A DNA stretch of 64,000 nucleotides, taken from assembly GCA_028281665.1 (NCBI GenBank), contig JANQJK010000023.1, positions 1 through 64,000 on the forward strand. The letters run 5' to 3'. The position numbers were made by a program, and so were the translations under genes. Positions 16,701 through 24,537 of this stretch are shown one piece after another. Under the pieces are notes generated by a model, which worked only from the letters and a program-made list of their open reading frames with translations, did no database searches and was not told the origin of the DNA. The DNA comes from Hyphococcus sp. Lineage in GTDB: Bacteria; Pseudomonadota; Alphaproteobacteria; Caulobacterales; Parvularculaceae. Position 1 is the stretch's first letter; every line of letters begins with the position of its first letter.

Positions 16701-17039
16701 GACTGGTTCTCGCAATGGGATCTGCGCTTTGAGCAGGAACTGCCGGGACTCTTTGACGGTCACCGCACGCAGATGTTTGTCGTCATCGACAATATCGGCA
16801 ACCTCATCAACGATGAGTGGGGCGTCGTCAATCAGGCGGGTTTCCCGGGCGAGGAAGACCTCGTCGCGCTTGATGAAGGCGTTACTAATGCGCAGGGCCT
16901 CGTCGGCATCAATGATGCGGGTCAGTATGTGTTCGACAGCTTCACCGGGGGCAGCATCAACACGGCGTCGGACATCTTCTCACCGGTCGTAAACGCGTCG
17001 GTATGGGAAATCCGCTTCGGCGTTCGTTACGAATTCTAA
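13719..17039 (+). CDS. Oar-like TonB-dependent outer-membrane receptor
   Basis: The 1106-residue protein starts at MKLMNTLSAG with a signal peptide ending near AEAQ. A carboxypeptidase-regulatory-like domain (about 32-115, GVVTDGSGAPLSGASVTIL) precedes a plug domain (about 135-245, with VDGIRLNDNF) and a large beta-barrel ending in the outer-membrane signature RFGVRYEF. This is the Oar/SusC-like type found in Bacteroidota, Myxococcus and several alphaproteobacteria; it imports a large substrate, often peptide or glycan, using TonB energy. The substrate cannot be inferred. A GTG two codons upstream is an alternative start. The gene is monocistronic and ends in a strong terminator. Confidence 0.9.
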   Translation: MKLMNTLSAGAAAIALSTAFTTVVMPTPAEAQQTTADIRGVVTDGSGAPLSGASVTILNENTGSTRRVTTDGQGRFSVQNLNVAGNYTITAAASGFQGQSVEDVRLSLGDTTALNFALTSGVSDEIVVVATRSALTEVAIGPNATFDFDDIQGAPAVNRDIKEIIRQDPRLYIDESEGDGLQCAGASPRFNSLTVDGIRLNDNFGLNSNGYPTERLPFPLDSINQVAVELAPFDVEYGGFTGCNINAVTRSGENEFHGSAWFDYTSDTFRGGSIEGSSFDKGDFSDFRFGATLSGPIIKDKLFFFAAYEKINETEIFGRGPAEAGATGVQGVSQAQLDRIFNIAETVYGYAPTPLPPSAGEDDEKILAKLDYNINDNHRLALTYNYINGFNQTASDDDPDEYESFDHYYLRSTKLRSYSGQIFSDWTDNFSTELRVSFTDNDTGQDSNDNTSFGEVRIETYNPATGETADVYIGGDDSRQANQLATETFNLKFKADYRINNHFLTFGYEQEKVDVFNLFIQHTQGEFRFDGSSFSDLVADPDAEIDNFESGAFVDDVFYGNAVGTNNPADGAAEFGYTTHSVYVQDDIDLGDLQLNAGVRFDWYSSDDLPTLNPNFEARNGFNNQTTFDGESLIQPRFGFNYDAADNLTIRGGAGIFSGGNPNVWLSNSYQNDSQRTFQSYRGNVSNFDALSWVNGDAGNENTPFWGVLQEQFDEVANAAAANGGVNAVDPNFKIPSQWKAAIGATYSFWDDTTFIVDFLYTKDRDAAGIIDATLTQIGTAPDGRPIYNRIDRADPACVTDVTSAACIATDRPRNNDFILTNNDGGSQKVISAALYKDYEFDSGLRANWGLGYAFTDAKDRNPMTSSVAFSNFVNFSTSDPNNPPLATSNYEVPHRFTVRAGVSYPFFGDYETSVRLFGQISQSRPYSFIFDDAGDVFGDELDSRHLLYVPTGPDDPNVVFNPGFDQAAFFSLVNAVGLDQYAGGIAPRNAFQSDWFSQWDLRFEQELPGLFDGHRTQMFVVIDNIGNLINDEWGVVNQAGFPGEEDLVALDEGVTNAQGLVGINDAGQYVFDSFTGGSINTASDIFSPVVNASVWEIRFGVRYEF

Positions 17040-17062
17040 GTCGTAACGTCCCTCCTAAACGG

Positions 17063-17094
17063 AAAAGGGCGGCTCAGATGAGCCGCCCTTTTTT
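17063..17094 (+). terminator. Rho-independent terminator of the TonB-dependent receptor
   Basis: A 13-bp stem, the A-run plus GGGCGGCTC against GAGCCGCCC plus T-run, closes on AGAT and runs into six or more T residues, 24 bases after the stop codon. Confidence 0.9.
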
Positions 17095-17127
17095 GTCAAA
17101 TCCGAGGCCCAGCGGAACAAATCTTAT

Positions 17128-17213
17128 CCGCTCATTCCGGCGAAAGCCGGAATCTCCAACGGCAGGCGCAGTTCTCGTTCGCATGAGATCCCGGCTTTCG
17201 CCGGGATGAGCGG
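17128..17213. repeat. Paired palindromic repeat (REP/BIME-like), copy 1
   Basis: Two hairpins, TTCCGGCGAAAGCCGGAA (near 17135) and TCCCGGCTTTCGCCGGGA (near 17189), lie head to head with CCGCTCAT and ATGAGCGG at the outer edges. It sits between the convergent TonB receptor and folE. Copies 2 and 3 are at 18404 and 32491. Confidence 0.8.
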
Positions 17214-17305
17214 TTTAAATGTGCATCCTTCAATCAGCTTGCAGAGCAAAAATGACCGGATGGCGAAAGGGCAATTTCTGCGAACAATTATCGGATTTGG
17301 AGTTG

Positions 17306-17905
17306 TTACTTCCCGATCAGACGCAGGAAGCGCTCCTCCGCTTTCGGGTCCGCCAGGAACTCACCCGTCATGGCCCGTGTCACGCAGGCGACGTCGGTCT
17401 TGTGAATGCCGCGGGTGGAGATGCACTGGTGTTCCGCTTCGAGGAGCACGGCGACGCCGCGCGGTTTCAGTGCGGTCTCGATGGCGTTTGCGATCTGGTT
17501 GGTGAGCGTTTCCTGACTTTGCAGGCGCCGGGCGAAGGCGTCGACGACGCGGGCGAGCTTCGAAATGCCGACCACCCGTTCCGCGGGCAGATAGGCGACA
17601 TGGGCCGTGCCGATCATCGGCTGGATGTGATGTTCGCAATGGCTCTCAAAGCGGATATTCCGCATCAGTACGATGTCCTGATAGCCTTCTACTTCTTCGA
17701 AGGTGCGCGACAGGATCGCCACCGGATCTTCGTCATAGCCGGCCAGGAACTCCTCAAAGGCGTCAACGAAACGGCGCGGCGTATCGACGAGGCCTTCCCG
17801 GCGCGGGTTCTCGCCGAAATAGGAGAGCAGGGTGCGGACTGCCTCTTCTGCGTCGTCGCGGGTCGCCGCTTCCGGCTGTTTCAACTGTATGGTCTCAGCG
17901 CTCAC
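17306..17905 (-). CDS. folE: GTP cyclohydrolase I
   Basis: The 199-residue enzyme converts GTP to 7,8-dihydroneopterin triphosphate, the first step of folate (and pterin) synthesis. It carries the zinc and active-site signature ESHCEHHIQPMIGTAHVAYLP, and the C-terminal QCISTRGIHKTDVACVTRAMTGEF. The GTG start at 17905 follows GAGGAGG and lies one base after the ribH stop, so it is translated as the last gene of the riboflavin operon. Both riboflavin and folate syntheses begin from GTP, which may explain the linkage, but folE is not usually the gene after ribH. Confidence 0.96.
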   Translation of the reverse strand: MSAETIQLKQPEAATRDDAEEAVRTLLSYFGENPRREGLVDTPRRFVDAFEEFLAGYDEDPVAILSRTFEEVEGYQDIVLMRNIRFESHCEHHIQPMIGTAHVAYLPAERVVGISKLARVVDAFARRLQSQETLTNQIANAIETALKPRGVAVLLEAEHQCISTRGIHKTDVACVTRAMTGEFLADPKAEERFLRLIGK

Positions 17906-17906
17906 G

Positions 17907-18380
17907 TCACGCCTCCTCAATGGATTTGCAAAGATTGATGGTTTCGAGGCAGGCAAGCGCGGCTTCCGCGCCCTTGTTGCCTGCTTTGGTTCCGGCCCGT
18001 TCGATCGCCTGTTCAATCGTATCGACTGTGAGGACGCCGAATGAGATGGGGACACCGGTTTCAGCGGCGGCTTTCGCAATACCGCTCGCGGCCTCGCCGG
18101 CCACATAGTCGAAATGCGGCGTCGCGCCGCGAATGACGCAACCCAGCGCAACGACGCCGTCATAACGGCCCGTCGCCGCCAGCTTTTTCGCGACGAACGG
18201 AACCTCATAGGCGCCGGGCGCCATGGCGAGATCGATCCGTCCATCGTCGGCGCCGTGCTGGCGCAACGCGCCCTTGGCGCCGTCGACGAGGCGTTCGACG
18301 ATAAAATCGTTCCAGCGCGTCGCGACAATGGCGATGCGCAGTCCCGCGGCGTTTAGATGTCCTTCGAATGATCCGCTCAT
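17907..18380 (-). CDS. ribH: 6,7-dimethyl-8-ribityllumazine synthase
   Basis: The 157-residue enzyme joins the pyrimidine intermediate with 3,4-dihydroxy-2-butanone 4-phosphate. Family motifs are RIAIVATRWNDFIVERLVDGA, APGAYEVPFVAKKLA (substrate binding), GCVIRGATPHFDYVA with the catalytic histidine, and PISFGVLTVDTIEQAIERAGTK. It follows ribB after a 118-base gap occupied by a palindromic repeat, and its stop is one base from the folE start. Confidence 0.96.
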   Translation of the reverse strand: MSGSFEGHLNAAGLRIAIVATRWNDFIVERLVDGAKGALRQHGADDGRIDLAMAPGAYEVPFVAKKLAATGRYDGVVALGCVIRGATPHFDYVAGEAASGIAKAAAETGVPISFGVLTVDTIEQAIERAGTKAGNKGAEAALACLETINLCKSIEEA

Positions 18381-18403
18381 GAGTTACCCCCGATGATCAA
18401 CAA

Positions 18404-18476
18404 CCGCTCATCCCTGCGAAAGCAGGGATCCACAAATGTCGGCGCCATGGATTCCCGCTTTCGCGGGAATGAGCGG
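18404..18476. repeat. Paired palindromic repeat (REP/BIME-like), copy 2, inside the rib operon
   Basis: Palindromes ATCCCTGCGAAAGCAGGGAT (18410-18429) and ATTCCCGCTTTCGCGGGAAT (18451-18470) are flanked by CCGCTCAT (18404) and ATGAGCGG (to 18476). It lies between ribB and ribH on the same transcript, where such hairpins can set mRNA stability and relative expression. Confidence 0.85.
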
Positions 18477-18498
18477 CGGGAAAGTCTCGTTTTATCGT

Positions 18499-19143
18499 TC
18501 ATCCCGTCGCCCTCATGCCGTCGGCGCCCTCCGTCGCCCGGCGATAATCCTGCACCGCTTTTACCGATATGATTTGCAATGCATGGCGCGCCGCGAATTC
18601 CTCAAGGTCGGGCAGGCGCGCCATCGTGCCGTCGTCATTCATGACTTCGCACAGCATGGCCGCCGGGGTGAGGCCGGCAAGCTTTGCGAGATCGACGCAA
18701 GCCTCTGTCTGACCGTCCCGTTCAAGGACGCCGCCGCCCATGGCGCGCAAGGGGAACATATGTCCGGGCGCGACGATGTCGTCAGGCGTCGATTTCGGAT
18801 CGATCAGCGTCCGGATCGTGTGGGATCGGTCGGCCGCGGAAATGCCGGTGGTGACGCCGGTCGCGGCTTCCACCGAGACCGTGAAGCGCGTGCCGAAGCC
18901 GGAGCGGTTGTCCTGGTCCGGCACCATCATCGGCAGGCTGAACTTGTCGATCAGGTCCGGCGCCAGCGCGCAGCATATGAGTCCGCGCCCTTCCTTGGCG
19001 AAGAAATTCACCTTCTCCGGCGTCACGAAATCGGCGGCGATGGTCAAATCGCCTTCGTTCTCGCGATCCTCATCATCGACGATGATGACAATTTCGCCGG
19101 TCTTGAAAGCGGCAATGGCTTCACGGACGGATGCAATAGGCAT
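18499..19143 (-). CDS. ribB: 3,4-dihydroxy-2-butanone 4-phosphate synthase
   Basis: The 214-residue protein is a stand-alone RibB domain. It makes the four-carbon riboflavin precursor from ribulose 5-phosphate. DDEDRENEGDLTIAADFVTPE (about 23-43) is the metal and substrate site, and GHMFPLRAMGGGVLERDGQTEA (about 127-148) is the second signature. Many alphaproteobacteria fuse this to a RibA (GTP cyclohydrolase II) domain; that domain is absent here and no ribA is in the window. The start overlaps the ribE stop by one base. Confidence 0.95.
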   Translation of the reverse strand: MPIASVREAIAAFKTGEIVIIVDDEDRENEGDLTIAADFVTPEKVNFFAKEGRGLICCALAPDLIDKFSLPMMVPDQDNRSGFGTRFTVSVEAATGVTTGISAADRSHTIRTLIDPKSTPDDIVAPGHMFPLRAMGGGVLERDGQTEACVDLAKLAGLTPAAMLCEVMNDDGTMARLPDLEEFAARHALQIISVKAVQDYRRATEGADGMRATG

Positions 19144-19796
19144 CAGTTCGCTCCTTCTTTTAAAAATCCGGTGGATTGCAGAAACTCGGTGGTAATGTCG
19201 CGCTCCTGCCGCCCGGCGACGAGGCGCTCGACATATTTTGCAAGGATATCGACTTCGAGATTGACGCGGTCGCCCACCGTTTTGCGGGGCAGCGCGATCT
19301 TGCCTTGCGTGTAGTCGATCAGCGTGACGTTAAACCAGTCCGGCCCGACATCGACGACCGTGAGCGACGTTCCGTCGATGGCGACATAGCCCTTGGTCAC
19401 GACGTAGCGCATCAGCGCCGGGTCGGCGGCGACAGTCACCCACAAGGCGTCGCGGTCTGCGCGAAACGCGGTGATAACGCCGGTTCCGTCAACATGGCCT
19501 TGCACGAAATGGCCGCCCATGCGCGTCGTCGGCGTCACCGATCGTTCAAGATTGACCGGATCGCCGACCTTCAGATCGCCGAGATCGGTGCGTTTCAGCG
19601 TTTCCGGCGCAAGGCCGACGGTGAATGCGGCGTCATCGAACGCCGTTACAGTCAGACAAACGCCGTTGACGGCAATCGAATCGCCCAGCGCGACGCCATC
19701 CAGAACCGTCGTCGCCGCGATCCTGATGTCGAAATGCTCGCCGCGAGCGCCCACGGATTCGACGGTTCCGATTTCCTCAACAAGGCCTGTGAACAT
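19143..19796 (-). CDS. ribE: Riboflavin synthase, alpha subunit
   Basis: The 217-residue enzyme dismutates two lumazine molecules to riboflavin. It consists of two lumazine-binding repeats, beginning MFTGLVEEIGTVE and, after about residue 98, GHFVQGHVDGTGVI. IAVNGVCLTV and AIDGTSLTVVDV are the repeated ligand-contact motifs. Its stop and the ribB start overlap, as do its start and the ribD stop (TAATG), so ribD, ribE and ribB are translationally coupled. Confidence 0.96.
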   Translation of the reverse strand: MFTGLVEEIGTVESVGARGEHFDIRIAATTVLDGVALGDSIAVNGVCLTVTAFDDAAFTVGLAPETLKRTDLGDLKVGDPVNLERSVTPTTRMGGHFVQGHVDGTGVITAFRADRDALWVTVAADPALMRYVVTKGYVAIDGTSLTVVDVGPDWFNVTLIDYTQGKIALPRKTVGDRVNLEVDILAKYVERLVAGRQERDITTEFLQSTGFLKEGAN

Positions 19797-20932
19797 TACG
19801 CGGCCTCCTTTCGTTGGCCGATCCAGTGCTGATCCGGGCCGTCGATTTCCGCACGCCTGAAGTGAAAACGGGACGCGTCGGCGAGGGCGCGGACGCCGTC
19901 GCCGCCGAAGGCCGGCTTACCGCCGCCGATTACGATCGGCGCAATGAACAGATGAAGCTCGTCAATGAGGCCCGCATCGAAAAATGCGCCCAACAGTTCG
20001 CCGCCGCCCTCGATCATTGCCGAATGAATATCGCGCTCGAAAAGCGCTGACAGCAAAGCGTTGAGATCCGGGCGGCCGTCATGGTCTGCGGGGAGAACGA
20101 GGGGCTCAACGCCCATTTCCCGGAAGGCCGCCAATCGGCGCGCGGGCGCTGCGGGCGTCGTTGCGAGCAAGGCCTGATTCCCGGCGCCGTTTCGTTCATA
20201 GGCTTTTGCGCCGGGCGGCGTGCGCGCCGTGGAGTCGAGTACGACCCGCGCCGGATACGAGGTTTCACCGTCTATGCGCGCGGTCAGGGCGGGATCGTCA
20301 GTGATCACGGTGTTTGCGCCGACGATGATCGCGTCTGCGTTCCGCCGCAGGAGGTGGCCGGCTTTCCGGCTTTCCGGCGCGGTGATCCATTGGCTTTCGC
20401 CTGCGGCGGTCGCGATGCGCCCGTCGAGGCTCATCGCGGTTTTGCCGACGACATATGGCCGCTTGTATTTTTGCGCGTGCAGCCAGGCGCGATTCAGATC
20501 GCGCGCTTCATCTTCGCAAAGGCCCGCCCGGACAGGGACGCCGGCGGCGCGCAGGCGCTCCGCCCCGCCGGCGGCAATCGGGTTGGGGTCGGCGACCGCA
20601 AACACGACCTCTCCTATGCCGGCCTCGATCAGCGCGTCAGCGCAGGGACCGGTTCGTCCCGTATGGTTGCAGGGTTCTAGGGTGACGAAGGCGGTTGCGC
20701 CCCGGGCCGCGTCGCCGGCTTCCTTAAGCGCCATGACTTCCGCGTGGTCGCGGCCGGGCCCGTCATGCCAGCCTTCGCCGACAATCTCGCCGGGCGGGCG
20801 CATGATGACGCAACCGACCATGGGGTTCGGCGCAACACGACCGGTCGCGCGACGGGCGAGATCGCAGGCGCGCCCCATGGCGTTGCGCGCCTTCACCGGC
20901 GTGATCGTCGCTGTGGTCCGGGCGTCGCCCAT
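19796..20932 (-). CDS. ribD: Bifunctional pyrimidine deaminase/reductase
   Basis: The 378-residue enzyme performs the second and third steps of riboflavin synthesis. The N-terminal deaminase domain (about 12-155) has the zinc ligands in HAE (63-65) and PCNHTGRTGPC (C88, C97). The C-terminal reductase domain (about 158-370) has PYVVGKTAMSLDGRIA, VGANTVITDDP and the GGGELLGAFF region. It is the first gene of the operon. The ATG is directly preceded by the T-run of a terminator that serves the FMN riboswitch upstream. Confidence 0.96.
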   Translation of the reverse strand: MGDARTTATITPVKARNAMGRACDLARRATGRVAPNPMVGCVIMRPPGEIVGEGWHDGPGRDHAEVMALKEAGDAARGATAFVTLEPCNHTGRTGPCADALIEAGIGEVVFAVADPNPIAAGGAERLRAAGVPVRAGLCEDEARDLNRAWLHAQKYKRPYVVGKTAMSLDGRIATAAGESQWITAPESRKAGHLLRRNADAIIVGANTVITDDPALTARIDGETSYPARVVLDSTARTPPGAKAYERNGAGNQALLATTPAAPARRLAAFREMGVEPLVLPADHDGRPDLNALLSALFERDIHSAMIEGGGELLGAFFDAGLIDELHLFIAPIVIGGGKPAFGGDGVRALADASRFHFRRAEIDGPDQHWIGQRKEAA

Positions 20933-20933
20933 G

Positions 20934-20976
20934 AAAAAGCCCCTCGGCCTAAACGCTTTCGTTCAATCCAAGGGGC
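20934..20976 (-). terminator. Intrinsic terminator abutting the ribD start codon, expression platform of the FMN riboswitch
   Basis: On the minus strand GCCCCTTGG (20968-20976) pairs with CCGAGGGGC (20939-20947, one G-T pair) and is followed by five T residues and then CATGG, the ribD start. It would stop transcription just before the coding region when FMN is bound, and it leaves no clear separate ribosome site. Confidence 0.75.
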
Positions 20977-21054
20977 GCATCAAAACAATCGATCGCCTAG
21001 GAGATCCCGGCACGCAAATCAGGCGTGAAACGGTCTCCCGGCGTCGTCTGTCTC

Positions 21055-21210
21055 GAACCTTCTACCATCCGGACTATGACCGTCGGCTCTGGACTCTCAC
21101 CAGGATCCTGCCTCTGCGCCATAAAGCGCGTCAGCTCGCGGGCTTGTCAGACGGGCAATTGCCCTGCTGCATTACCGCCGGTGGGGACTTTCACCCCGCC
21201 CCGAAGATTC
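21055..21210 (-). promoter_or_regulatory. FMN riboswitch (RFN element)
   Basis: The minus strand reads through the conserved RFN blocks in order: ATCTTCGGGGCGGGG, GTGAAAGTCCCCACCGG, GGCGGTA, GCAGGGCAATT, AGCCCGCGAGC, CAGGATCCTGGTGAGA, GTCCAGAGCCGACGGT and AGTCCGGATG, closing with AGAAGG, which pairs with the opening CTTC. It senses FMN and controls ribD-ribE-ribB-ribH-folE. The terminator at 20934-20976 is the likely expression platform. Confidence 0.95.
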
Positions 21211-21237
21211 GTGCGCGGATCGCTCCGCGCGTCAATG

Positions 21238-21266
21238 AATATAGGCTTCAATATTCAGGGCGGCAA
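21238..21266 (-). promoter_or_regulatory. Candidate promoter of the rib operon
   Basis: On the minus strand TTGCCG (21261-21266) and TATATT (21238-21243) are 17 bases apart. Transcription would start near 21231, about 20 bases before the riboswitch core, which fits a riboswitch leader. Confidence 0.5.
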
Positions 21267-21445
21267 GTGTGGACGGCGCCTCGCGGCCGGGCGCCGCAAA
21301 ACGAGCCTTTGCTGCGGCAAGCCGTTTTGGCGACCGCGCCGGCGACTTGCATTCGGCTCGCCATATCATCACCATGCCGCGGAATTCGCCGGCGCGGGGG
21401 CCCCTGGCCGGCTTTGTCATGCAATGCCATCAAAGGAGCCGCCCG

Positions 21446-23710
21446 ATGCGGAAATCGCTTGTTGTTTCAACCCTTGCCATCGCCGCCGCATTGACGGCGT
21501 GCGGGCAATCCGACGATGGGTCTACCGGCGCCCAGTCCGGCGCTGAGGACGGTGAGGAAACGGCAACCGTTGAGCCGGCGGCTGACTACTTTGCAGACGT
21601 TGCGCCGGCCGTGGCCGCCAATGACGCGGGCAACCTTTTGCTCTCTTCATATGACGGTCCCTATAGCGGCGTGCCCCACTTCGACGAGATGAGCCTGGAG
21701 GGCCTGAAGCCGGCGCTTGAGGCGGGCATGGCGCGCAATCTCGCTGAAATTGACGCGATTACGGACAATCCCGCGCCTGCGACATTCGCCAACACGATTG
21801 TTCCCCTGGAACGGTCCGGCGCTGACCTTGGCCGCGTTTTCACCTATTGGGGCATCTGGTCGTCAAACCTCTCCTCGCCGGAGTTTCGCGCAATCCAGGG
21901 GGAAATGGCGCCGGTTCTGTCGGCGTTTTTCACCAAGATCACGCAGAACGAAAAACTCTTCGCCCGGGTGAAGGCGGTCTATGAAGGCGACGAACTTGAA
22001 ACGCTGGCACCCGACGAACAACGCCTGGTCTGGCTGACCTATGACGGGTTCGCCTCCAATGGCGCGACGCTTGAGGGCGACGCGAAGAAGCGGTACGGCG
22101 AAATCAACGAGCGCCTGGCGGAACTTCATACGTCGTTTGCAAACAATGTTCTTGCGGACGAGGAAAACTACGTCACCTACATCACTGAAGATCGGTTGTC
22201 CGGCTTGCCGGAATCCTTCGTGACCGCAGCGGCTGCGGCTGCAACGGAGCGTGGCCGCGAAGGCGAATACGCAATCACCAATACGCGGTCGTCAATGTCG
22301 CCGTTTTTAACCTACTCCGACGAACGCGATCTGCGCGAAACAGTCTGGCGGACCTATTACAACCGCGGCGACAATGGCGACGTATTCGACAACAACGCCA
22401 TCATCGCCGAGATTTTGCAGCTGCGCCATGAGCGCGTGGGGCTTCTCGGGTATGAGAACTACGCGGCCTGGCGGCTTCAGAACCGCATGGCGAAGTCCCC
22501 GGACCGTGCGTTGGCGCTGATGGAGCAAGTCTGGCCCGCCGCTGTTGCGCGCGCGCGCGAGGAAGTGGCTGAAATGCAGGCGCTTGCGGATGCTGATGGG
22601 GCAGGGATCGCCATCGAGCCCTGGGATTACCGCTATTACATGGAGAAAGTCCGCCAGGCGAAATATGATCTGAACTCGGATGAAGTGAAACAATATCTGC
22701 AACTCGACAAACTGCGCGAGGCCATGTTCTTCGTCGCAGGCGAGCTTTTCAATTTCGAGTTCACGCCCGTCCCGGAGGGCTCCGTTCCTGTCTTCCACGA
22801 AGAGGTGAATGTCTGGGAAGTGACCGACAAGACCTCCGGCGACTATGTGGGCCTGTGGTACCTCGATCCGTTCGCGCGAACCGGCAAGCGGTCCGGCGCC
22901 TGGGCGACGAGCTATCGCGGCCATGAGGATTATGACGGGCGCAAGCAGACGCCGATCTCGGCGAACAACTCAAACTTTGTAAAGGCGCCGGAAGGCGAGC
23001 CCGTGTTGATCTCATGGGATGACGCGGAAACGTTCTTCCATGAATTCGGGCACGGGCTGCACACGCTGTCATCGAAAGCCCGCTATCCCACAACGAATGG
23101 CGGGGTGCGTGATTACACCGAATTTCAGTCGCAATTGCTGGAGCGCTGGCTTTCTACCGACAAGGTGATCGAGAGTTATCTCGTTCATCATGAAACCGGC
23201 GAGCCGATGCCGGACGAGCTGGTCGCGAAAATCAAGGCGGCGTCAACGTTCATGCAAGGCTTCGATACGGTCGAATATCTCGCTTCCGCGCTTGTGGATA
23301 TGAGATACCACACGACGGACCCGGAAGGGATCGACCCCGATGCGTTCGAGCGCGAGACGCTCGCCGAGCTGGGGATGCCGAAGGAAATCGTTATGCGCCA
23401 CAGAAGCACGCATTTCGGTCATATCTTTTCCGGAGAAGGATATTCCGCAGGCTATTACGGATATATGTGGGCCGATGTCCTCACCGCTGACGCAGCCGAA
23501 GCGTTCGCGGAGGCGCCCGGCGGGTTTTACGACAAGGATCTTGCAAACAGGATGGTCAATCACCTGTTCGCGCCCCGCAACTCTGTCGATCCGGCAGTCG
23601 CCTATCGGGTTTTCCGGGGCCGCGACGCAACGATCGATGCGCTTATGCGCGATCGCGGGTTTCCCGCGCCAGGCGACGGCGCCGGCGGCGATGCGAGCGG
23701 CGGGGAGTAG
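21446..23710 (+). CDS. Lipoprotein M3-family metallopeptidase, Dcp-like
   Basis: The 754-residue protein starts at the ATG at 21446 with AAAGGAG upstream. It opens with a lipoprotein signal, MRKSLVVSTLAIAAALTAC, so it is anchored in the cell envelope, followed by a low-complexity acidic linker. The rest is a peptidyl-dipeptidase Dcp/oligopeptidase A catalytic chain with the zinc motif HEFGH near residue 530 and the substrate segment HFGHIFSGEGYSAGYYGYMW near 650. It should cleave short peptides outside the cytoplasm. Classical Dcp and OpdA lack a lipobox. The 20-residue tail is Gly/Ala-rich. Confidence 0.92.
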   Translation: MRKSLVVSTLAIAAALTACGQSDDGSTGAQSGAEDGEETATVEPAADYFADVAPAVAANDAGNLLLSSYDGPYSGVPHFDEMSLEGLKPALEAGMARNLAEIDAITDNPAPATFANTIVPLERSGADLGRVFTYWGIWSSNLSSPEFRAIQGEMAPVLSAFFTKITQNEKLFARVKAVYEGDELETLAPDEQRLVWLTYDGFASNGATLEGDAKKRYGEINERLAELHTSFANNVLADEENYVTYITEDRLSGLPESFVTAAAAAATERGREGEYAITNTRSSMSPFLTYSDERDLRETVWRTYYNRGDNGDVFDNNAIIAEILQLRHERVGLLGYENYAAWRLQNRMAKSPDRALALMEQVWPAAVARAREEVAEMQALADADGAGIAIEPWDYRYYMEKVRQAKYDLNSDEVKQYLQLDKLREAMFFVAGELFNFEFTPVPEGSVPVFHEEVNVWEVTDKTSGDYVGLWYLDPFARTGKRSGAWATSYRGHEDYDGRKQTPISANNSNFVKAPEGEPVLISWDDAETFFHEFGHGLHTLSSKARYPTTNGGVRDYTEFQSQLLERWLSTDKVIESYLVHHETGEPMPDELVAKIKAASTFMQGFDTVEYLASALVDMRYHTTDPEGIDPDAFERETLAELGMPKEIVMRHRSTHFGHIFSGEGYSAGYYGYMWADVLTADAAEAFAEAPGGFYDKDLANRMVNHLFAPRNSVDPAVAYRVFRGRDATIDALMRDRGFPAPGDGAGGDASGGE

Positions 23711-24316
23711 TCACCCGCCCCAAACAGCTTTGACGCGGAGATCGCGGCCGCAGCCGGTGCGGTAGAATTTATACCGCACTGGATTATTCCTGTAGTAATC
23801 CTGATGGTAATCCTCCGCGCGCCAGAAGCGGTCCAGCGGGCGCACGGGCGTGACGATTTCCCGGCCGAGTTCAGCTTCGGCCGCCGCGACGGCGGCTTCC
23901 GCTGCGGTTTTTTGATCCGTGTTCTGATAAAAGATCGCCGTCGTGTAGGAATGGCCCCGGTCGCAAAACTGGCCGCCATCGTCGAACGGATCGATGTGAC
24001 GCAGGAAATAATCCGTCAGTTCGCGATACGATATGATTGACGGATCATAAGGAGCGCGGACGACTTCAAGATGGTCGGCATGGTTTCGATAGGTTGGGTT
24101 TTGCGTTTCGCCGCCCGCATATCCGGATACGACGTCGCCAACGCCATCGAGTTTTTCAAGGTCCGATTCAACGCACCAGAAACACCCGCCGGCGAAAACC
24201 GCTGTTTCATATTGGGGCGACGACGTGTCGCCGGCGTCTCCCGGCATGGTGTCTTGTGCGTATGCGGCGGCGAAAAACGTAAGAACCACGACGGCGACGG
24301 AGATGGCGCGGGTCAT
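23711..24316 (-). CDS. msrA: Peptide methionine sulfoxide reductase MsrA, exported form
   Basis: The 201-residue protein begins with a Sec signal peptide, MTRAISVAVVVLTFFAAAYA, so it is predicted to be periplasmic. GGCFWCVESDLEKLDGV contains the catalytic cysteine, and GHSYTTAIFYQN, DRFWRAEDYHQDYY and a C-terminal TGCG cysteine are typical of MsrA. It repairs S-methionine sulfoxide in envelope proteins. A periplasmic MsrA needs an electron source from a membrane thiol carrier, which is not seen here. It abuts the M3 peptidase gene, stop to stop. Confidence 0.94.
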   Translation of the reverse strand: MTRAISVAVVVLTFFAAAYAQDTMPGDAGDTSSPQYETAVFAGGCFWCVESDLEKLDGVGDVVSGYAGGETQNPTYRNHADHLEVVRAPYDPSIISYRELTDYFLRHIDPFDDGGQFCDRGHSYTTAIFYQNTDQKTAAEAAVAAAEAELGREIVTPVRPLDRFWRAEDYHQDYYRNNPVRYKFYRTGCGRDLRVKAVWGG

Positions 24317-24537
24317 TCAGATACTCCTTTTTCGCCACACACAAAAACCGGACTTAATACATGCTCGTTCCGCCTTCCGGGCGCCACCCCGCGTCCTTTC
24401 GATCACGTCAATTTTACGACAAGCAAGCGGGCGCCATGCCAAGTTGAAGACGCCGTTCACCGTTGCCAAATCCGGGAAAAGCCGGTTAGGTCGGCAGCGT
24501 CGCTGATCGTGGGCGGCGTCCGTTCGGGGATATCATT

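Noticed and set aside
15057-16763. A 568-codon open frame antisense to the TonB-dependent receptor
   Set aside because: Arg/Val-rich composition with no domain, complementary to clear beta-barrel coding sequence.
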